64,000 nt of DNA from JAIVGZ01 sp964552205 (GTDB taxonomy: Bacteria > Pseudomonadota > Gammaproteobacteria > Natronospirales > JAIVGZ01), in contig CAZKFT010000001.1 in NCBI GenBank assembly GCA_964552205.1, positions 1 to 64,000 of the forward strand. The letters run 5' to 3'. The notes under the pieces are model-generated. The model ran no database searches. It saw only the letters and a program-made list of their open reading frames with translations, and was not told the origin of the DNA. The translations under genes and the position numbers were made by a program. Of the stretch, positions 59,421-64,000 are shown in pieces (the stretch's first letter is position 1; the number at the start of each line of letters is the position of its first letter).

Positions 59421-59445
59421 TGGGAAAAAGTGGTGATTAATGGGC
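59421..59445 (+). promoter_or_regulatory. MraZ operator: three TGGnn repeats at 10-bp spacing
   Basis: TGGGA (59421), TGGTG (59431) and TGGGC (59441) lie exactly 10 bases apart, matching the known MraZ operator (TGGGN repeats separated by 5 bases). It starts a few bases after the predicted transcription start. Supports autorepression of the division cluster by MraZ. Confidence 0.75.
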
Positions 59446-59467
59446 AATCCTCACCCCGGGGGACGTC

Positions 59468-59920
59468 TTGTTTAGAGGAATCAACAGCATAACGCTGGAC
59501 GCGAAGGGCAGAGTGGCTATCCCGGTCCGTTTTCGTGAGCGTTTGCAGGCGGAAGCCGACGGCCAGGTCGTGGTCACGGTGGATAGCGCGCGCTGCTTGT
59601 TCCTCTATCCATTGCCGGAGTGGGAGCTGGTCGAGCGCAAGCTCGTGCAGTTGCCATCGCTGAATCCCCACACCCGTCGCCTTCAGGGCTTGTTGATGGG
59701 TCACGCCACCGATCTTGAGCTAGACAGCCACGGACGCATCCTGTTGCCGCCACCCCTTCGGGAGTTCGCGCAACTCGAGCGTCATGTCGTGCTGATTGGC
59801 CAGGGCAACAAATTCGAATTGTGGGATGAAACGCGTTGGAACGAACGTCGCGAGGGGTGGCTTGAGGATAGTGCGGATGACACGCCGCTTCCTGCCGAAC
59901 TCGAGACGATTTCGTTGTGA
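59468..59920 (+). CDS. mraZ: Transcriptional regulator MraZ
   Basis: 150 residues with a TTG start (MFRGINSITLDAKGRVAIPVR) after a G-rich RBS. Two SpoVT/AbrB-type halves with DAKGRVAIP and DSHGRILLP. MraZ oligomers repress their own operon by binding TGGGN repeats, which are visible upstream. First gene of the mra/dcw cluster; rsmH follows after 12 bases. Confidence 0.97.
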   Translation: MFRGINSITLDAKGRVAIPVRFRERLQAEADGQVVVTVDSARCLFLYPLPEWELVERKLVQLPSLNPHTRRLQGLLMGHATDLELDSHGRILLPPPLREFAQLERHVVLIGQGNKFELWDETRWNERREGWLEDSADDTPLPAELETISL

Positions 59921-59932
59921 GGCTGGAAGCCA

Positions 59933-60856
59933 ATGCAAGAGCACCTGCCGGTACTGCTCGCGGAGGTGCTGGAGCAATTGCAGGTACGCCCTGGCGGTGT
60001 GTATGTGGATGGGACATTCGGCCGGGGAGGGCACGCGCGCGAGGTGCTTGCGCGGATTGGGCCCGGCGGGCGATTGGTGGCGTTCGACCGCGACCCCGAT
60101 GCGGTCAGCGTGGCGACGCGGGAATTCGGCAGCGATGGGCGATTCATGATTGAGCGCGCAGCGTTTACCAATCTGGAGCGAAAGGCCGCGGAATGGGGTC
60201 TGACTGGCACAGTCGACGGCATCCTGGTCGATCTGGGCGTGTCGTCCCCACAGCTTGACGATGCAGAGCGTGGTTTCAGCTTTCTCGCGGATGGTCCGCT
60301 GGATATGCGCATGGACCCGGACAGTGGCGTTTCCGCCGCGGAGTGGTTGCAACACACCCCCGAATCGGAACTTCTGCGGGTTCTGCGCGAGTATGGCGAG
60401 GAGCGTTTCGCGCGCCGCATCGTACGCGCCATCGTGGCGCGCCGGGCTACAAGCCCGATGACCCGGACAAGTGAACTCGCAGAGTTGGTAGCAAGCGCAG
60501 TTCCCTCCCGCGAACCCGGAAAGCACCCGGCCACCCGGACCTTCCAAGCTGTGCGCATCGCGGTCAACGGCGAACTCGATGAGCTTGAGGCGTTCTTGCC
60601 GCAGTGCGCGCGTGTGCTCAAGCCAGGCGGGCGTCTGTGTGTCATCTCCTTCCACTCGTTGGAAGACCGCATGGTCAAGCGCTTCCTTCGCGGGCCATCC
60701 GAACCGACAGACGGGCCGCGTGGCTTACCCCGAATCGTGGCTGATGGCCCGCGCATGCGGCCACTCGGGCGCGCCATTCGCGCTGGGCGCGATGAGCTCT
60801 CCAGTAACCCGCGTGCACGCAGTGCGGTGCTGCGCACCGGGGAGCGGATCGTATGA
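59933..60856 (+). CDS. rsmH: 16S rRNA (cytosine1402-N4)-methyltransferase
   Basis: 307 residues. SAM-binding GTFGRGGHA and the C-terminal GGRLCVISFHSLEDRMVKRF are intact. Methylates the base of C1402 in 16S rRNA, together with RsmI (encoded 1 kb upstream). Its stop overlaps the ftsL start (ATGA). Confidence 0.98.
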   Translation: MQEHLPVLLAEVLEQLQVRPGGVYVDGTFGRGGHAREVLARIGPGGRLVAFDRDPDAVSVATREFGSDGRFMIERAAFTNLERKAAEWGLTGTVDGILVDLGVSSPQLDDAERGFSFLADGPLDMRMDPDSGVSAAEWLQHTPESELLRVLREYGEERFARRIVRAIVARRATSPMTRTSELAELVASAVPSREPGKHPATRTFQAVRIAVNGELDELEAFLPQCARVLKPGGRLCVISFHSLEDRMVKRFLRGPSEPTDGPRGLPRIVADGPRMRPLGRAIRAGRDELSSNPRARSAVLRTGERIV

Positions 60857-61122
60857 AGCTCGCCAACCTCATCTTCGCCACAGTTGCAGGCCTGCTTTTC
60901 GTCTCAGCTATTGCACAGGTGTACGTCGTGCACCTCAATCGGACTTCCTTCACGCAACTGCAGCAGATGCAAGCGCAGCGCGACGAAATGAATCTCGAAT
61001 GGGGTCGTCTGCAGATTGAGCAGGCCGCTTGGTCAACACATTCCCGCATCGAGCAGGTGGCCAGCCAGCAATTGCAGATGAAGATGCCGTCACCGTCAAC
61101 TGTGGTCATCGTGCGCCGATGA
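60853..61122 (+). CDS. ftsL: Cell-division protein FtsL
   Basis: 89 residues: one membrane helix (about 7-25) and a periplasmic coiled coil (about 30-75), the FtsL pattern. Part of the FtsQLB complex at the septum. Position between rsmH and ftsI, overlapping both by 4 bases, confirms the call. Confidence 0.92.
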   Translation: MKLANLIFATVAGLLFVSAIAQVYVVHLNRTSFTQLQQMQAQRDEMNLEWGRLQIEQAAWSTHSRIEQVASQQLQMKMPSPSTVVIVRR

Positions 61123-62825
61123 GTCACCAGGGCAACAAGCAGGTGTGGCAGCTTCGCAGTCTTTCCGTGCTCGTCGTGTTCGCGCTGCTGGCCATCACAC
61201 TGGTGGCGCGCGCGGTACAAATCCAGGTGATGGATGGCGCTTTCCTCACGGCGCAGGGAAACGCACGCCACTTGCGGACTGTTGAAGTACCAGCCCACCG
61301 CGGCATGATTCTCGACCGCCATGGTGAGGCTCTGGCCGCAAGTACCCCGGTGGATTCCATCTGGGCCAATCCATCAGAAGTACTGGCGCATGGTGAGATT
61401 GATGATTTGGCCGCCGCACTCGGAATGGAGCGCGCGCGCTTGCAGGCGATGTTGGTCGAGCGGCAGGACAGGCAGTTCGTCTGGTTACGCCGCCACCTTG
61501 CGCCGGAAGAGGCACAGGTGGTCAGCGAGCTCCGGGTGCCCGGTGTGCACAGTGTCCGTGAGTACCGTCGTTACTATCCGGCAGGTGAAGTGACTTCCCA
61601 TGTACTTGGGTTCACCAACATCGATGATGCTGGACAAGAGGGAATCGAACTCGCATTTGACGAATGGTTGAGAGGGGAGCCCGGTAGCAAGCGTGTCCTG
61701 CGTGATCGTCTTGGTCGCGTGGTTGCTGATGTGCAAAGCCTGCGCCAGCCGCGTCCCGGGCGGGATCTCACCCTGACCATTGACCGCAGGATTCAATATC
61801 TTGCTTACCGCGAGTTGCGTCAGGCCGTCACCGATCACGGCGCTCGCAGCGGAACGTTGGTCATGCTCGATGCACAGACCGGCGAAATCCTTGCGATGGT
61901 GAACCAGCCGGCCTTCAATCCCAACAACCGGCAAGACCGGATTGCGGAGCGCTATCGCAACCGGGCGCTTACGGATGTCATGGAACCGGGCTCGAGCTTC
62001 AAGCCCTTTGTCATTGCTGCAGGTCTGGCCAGTGGCAGATTCCATCGGGGTTCCATAGTGGACACCGGGGCGGGGCTGTTGCAGGTCAGGGGCGGCACAA
62101 TCACAGACCCGCAGCCGCTGGGTGCTATCGATCTTGCAACCTTGTTGAGCAGGTCCAGCAACGTTGGCGCGAGCAAGGTGGCGCTGGCATTGGACCCGGA
62201 AGCACTCTGGGTGATGTTGCAACGCTTCGGGTTCGGGCAGGTCACCGGCGTAGGGTTCCCGGGAGAACAATCCGGACAGCTGAACCATTTCATGCAGTGG
62301 CGTGAGCTGGGGCAGGCGACCTTGTCCTACGGATACGGCGTTGCGGTGACGCCTCTGCAACTTGCACAGGCGTATGCAGTCATCGCTGCCGATGGTGTGC
62401 GTCACCCGGTATCACTGGTGGCGCGCGAGGAGTTTGAGCAGGGCGAACGGGTCCTGCCGGTTCAGGTCGCTCATGACATCCGTCTGTTGATGGAGGTTGG
62501 CATCCGCGCTGGGGGTGCAGCTGCGAGTGCCGGCGTGCAAGGGTACCGGGTTGCGGGCAAGACCGGCACAGTGCGCAAGTCCATCGAAGGTGGGTACGCA
62601 GACGATCGTCATTTCGCGGTGTTTGCAGGGATGGCCCCTGCATCGTCGCCGCGACTGGTTGCTGTCGTCATCATTGATGAACCCTCTCGTGGCGAGTACT
62701 ACGGTAATCGGGTCGCCGCTCCGGTGTTCAGCAGGGTCATGGCGGGCGCGCTTCGATTGATGGACATCCCGCCAGACAACATCGATGCACCACCTTCGGT
62801 GATTGTGGCCAGGGGGCGGCCATGA
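61119..62825 (+). CDS. ftsI: Peptidoglycan transpeptidase FtsI (PBP3)
   Basis: 568 residues from ATG 61119 (MSHQGNKQVWQLRS), overlapping the ftsL stop; the frame is open further upstream within ftsL but without similarity. One membrane helix (about 15-35), PBP dimerisation domain, and transpeptidase with active-site SSFK, SSN and KTGT motifs. Septal cross-linking enzyme. Stop overlaps the murE start. Confidence 0.98.
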   Translation: MSHQGNKQVWQLRSLSVLVVFALLAITLVARAVQIQVMDGAFLTAQGNARHLRTVEVPAHRGMILDRHGEALAASTPVDSIWANPSEVLAHGEIDDLAAALGMERARLQAMLVERQDRQFVWLRRHLAPEEAQVVSELRVPGVHSVREYRRYYPAGEVTSHVLGFTNIDDAGQEGIELAFDEWLRGEPGSKRVLRDRLGRVVADVQSLRQPRPGRDLTLTIDRRIQYLAYRELRQAVTDHGARSGTLVMLDAQTGEILAMVNQPAFNPNNRQDRIAERYRNRALTDVMEPGSSFKPFVIAAGLASGRFHRGSIVDTGAGLLQVRGGTITDPQPLGAIDLATLLSRSSNVGASKVALALDPEALWVMLQRFGFGQVTGVGFPGEQSGQLNHFMQWRELGQATLSYGYGVAVTPLQLAQAYAVIAADGVRHPVSLVAREEFEQGERVLPVQVAHDIRLLMEVGIRAGGAAASAGVQGYRVAGKTGTVRKSIEGGYADDRHFAVFAGMAPASSPRLVAVVIIDEPSRGEYYGNRVAAPVFSRVMAGALRLMDIPPDNIDAPPSVIVARGRP

Positions 62826-64000
62826 GCGCTGCAGCCCGTTTGTCATCGTTGTTTGACGGCTACGCCGTAGTGTCCCCATCCGTTGATGTGCAGGTGACGG
62901 GAGTTGCGCTGGACAGTCGGCAGGTCAAGCGTGGCGATTTGTTCCTCGCATGCGCAGGCGCCAAATCGCACGGTTTGGCATGGCTTGCTGATGCCGTCTC
63001 CAACGGTGCAGTAGCCATAGCGTGGGATCCTGCGGGTTGGGATGGCACGCCGTCGTTTCCCGTGGGCGTGTCCGCTGTTCAGGTCAGCGATCTTCACGCG
63101 ATAGTTGGGCGCATTGCAGCCAGATTTCACGGGAATCCGTCGCACTCGGTGCCAGTCCTCGGAGTCACTGGTACGAACGGCAAAACATCCGTGACGCACC
63201 TGTTGGCAGAGGCGCTGAGCGCCTCGGGGCAGCCATGTGGCCTGCTGGGCACCTTGGGTTACGGGCTTCACGGCAATCTTCAGCGGCCAACGCACACCAC
63301 ACCCGACGCGACTCGCATACATGCGCTGTTGGCAGCAATGCGTGACCAGGGTGCTGGCGCAGTAGCGATGGAAGTCTCTTCACATGCGCTGCAGCAGGAC
63401 CGCGTGGCAGGCGTGCGGTTTCGTGCGGCGGTGTTCACCAACCTGACCCGCGACCACCTCGATTACCACGGCGATTTCGAAGCCTACGGTGAGGCGAAAC
63501 GGCGCCTGTTCGAATCCGAAGGTCTGGAAGCTGCAATCATCGCTGTGGACGATGCATTCGGGCGTGAGCTGATGCAGTCACTGCCGGCCGGTGTCCGTTC
63601 GACCGTGGTAGGCGATGAAACGGTGGTCGGGACCGCGGAGCGATTCGTGGCCATCACAGAAGTTCACCCCCATCCCAGCGGCATGGACATCAGTCTGGAG
63701 ACGCACGCAGGCCCAGCGTGTATCAAGACGCAATTGCTCGGCCGATTCAATGCAACCAATCTTGCTTTGGCCACCGGCGCACTGCTTGAGATTGGCCTCA
63801 AGCTTGATGATGTCGTTCGCTTCCTGGCGGCAAGCCGCACCGTGCCGGGGCGGATGGAGGCATTTCACGGCGACGCGACACACCCCGTGGTGGTAGTGGA
63901 CTACGCGCATACCCCTGACGCACTCGAGCAGGTTCTGAAATCTGCCAGAGACCATACGCATGGGCGTCTGGTCTGTGTTTTCGGTTGTGGTGGCGACCGT
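62822..64000 (+). CDS. murE: UDP-MurNAc-tripeptide synthetase MurE, 3' end cut by window
   Basis: 393 residues seen, no stop before the window end. ATG 62822 overlaps the ftsI stop (ATGA). Mur-ligase motifs present: GVTGTNGKTS (ATP), AMEVSSHALQQDR, the FTNLTRDHLDYHG block, and VVVDYAHTPDAL. Adds meso-diaminopimelate (in Gram-negatives) to UDP-MurNAc-L-Ala-D-Glu. The residue that decides DAP versus Lys (DNPR motif) lies at or beyond the window edge. Confidence 0.98.
   Translation, partial: MSAAARLSSLFDGYAVVSPSVDVQVTGVALDSRQVKRGDLFLACAGAKSHGLAWLADAVSNGAVAIAWDPAGWDGTPSFPVGVSAVQVSDLHAIVGRIAARFHGNPSHSVPVLGVTGTNGKTSVTHLLAEALSASGQPCGLLGTLGYGLHGNLQRPTHTTPDATRIHALLAAMRDQGAGAVAMEVSSHALQQDRVAGVRFRAAVFTNLTRDHLDYHGDFEAYGEAKRRLFESEGLEAAIIAVDDAFGRELMQSLPAGVRSTVVGDETVVGTAERFVAITEVHPHPSGMDISLETHAGPACIKTQLLGRFNATNLALATGALLEIGLKLDDVVRFLAASRTVPGRMEAFHGDATHPVVVVDYAHTPDALEQVLKSARDHTHGRLVCVFGCGGDR

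Noticed and set aside
1..64000. tRNA genes, rRNA, CRISPR arrays, insertion sequences, prophage
   Set aside because: No cloverleaf, regular repeat-spacer pattern, transposase or integrase was seen on reading both strands.

Overview
The window reads as one stretch of a GC-rich gammaproteobacterial chromosome from a draft assembly: a 100-N scaffold gap sits at 49094-49193. The housekeeping blocks are typical of Gammaproteobacteria: miaB-ybeZ-ybeY-corC-lnt-leuS-lptE, holA-nadD-rsfS-rlmH, maf-rng-yhdP-tldD, rpoN-hpf-ptsN-rapZ, lptCAB-kdsCD-yrbG, petABC-sspAB, lpoA-yraN-diaA and the mra/dcw cluster. The combination looks closest to the Xanthomonadales/Chromatiales side of the class, but I cannot name a genus from sequence alone. 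I see no tRNA, rRNA, CRISPR array, insertion sequence or prophage.

Left accessory region (1-7519). A four-gene operon runs left to right: a DUF3494 ice-binding-like protein cut by the window edge, an OmpA-type protein with two tandem OmpA domains, a class D-type sortase, and a secreted protein ending in an LPATA/hydrophobic/RRR sorting signal. It meets head-on a set of three tandem Crp/Fnr-type regulators. Beyond these lie two small membrane proteins (lmo0937 type and an unassigned one) and a membrane protein that looks like the sensory half of a histidine kinase with no kinase. Two of the three regulators share a 16-bp Crp/Fnr-sized palindrome upstream.

Central core (7597-34309). uvrA faces an MFS exporter, and both carry the same REP-like palindrome inside their coding sequence. 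Then come ssb and the miaB-to-leuS-lptE run. The usually conserved leuS-lptE-holA-nadD order is interrupted by a five-gene metal (probably zinc) uptake cassette at 20490-24515: a small His/CxxC membrane protein, a His-rich outer-membrane barrel, and a complete ABC importer with an unusually short ATPase. After holA-nadD-rsfS-rlmH-maf comes an RNase G gene that lacks the C-terminal domain, followed by yhdP, a small exported unknown and tldD.

Right core (34300-64000). purEK, darP, pmbA and the nitrogen-PTS/RpoN/LPS-transport block lie in the order ptsI-ptsH-rapZ-ptsN-hpf-rpoN-lptB-lptA-lptC-kdsC-kdsD-yrbG on the minus strand. ibaG-murA diverge from yrbG with no mla genes between. A DegS-like protease with the assembly gap over its catalytic serine is followed by the cytochrome bc1 operon with sspAB, an FAD oxidase group, diaA-yraN-lpoA, rsmI, the RNase P RNA gene (minus strand) and the start of the division cluster (mraZ-rsmH-ftsL-ftsI-murE, with murE cut by the window end). 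The mraZ promoter and a three-repeat MraZ operator are directly visible.

The genome is compact. Many adjacent genes overlap by ATGA or GTGA, and six convergent junctions have their ends overlapping or within a few bases. Apart from the gap, no gene-free stretch exceeds 300 bases. The largest are 5976-6238, where I see nothing convincing, and 59217-59467, which holds the rnpB and mraZ promoters.
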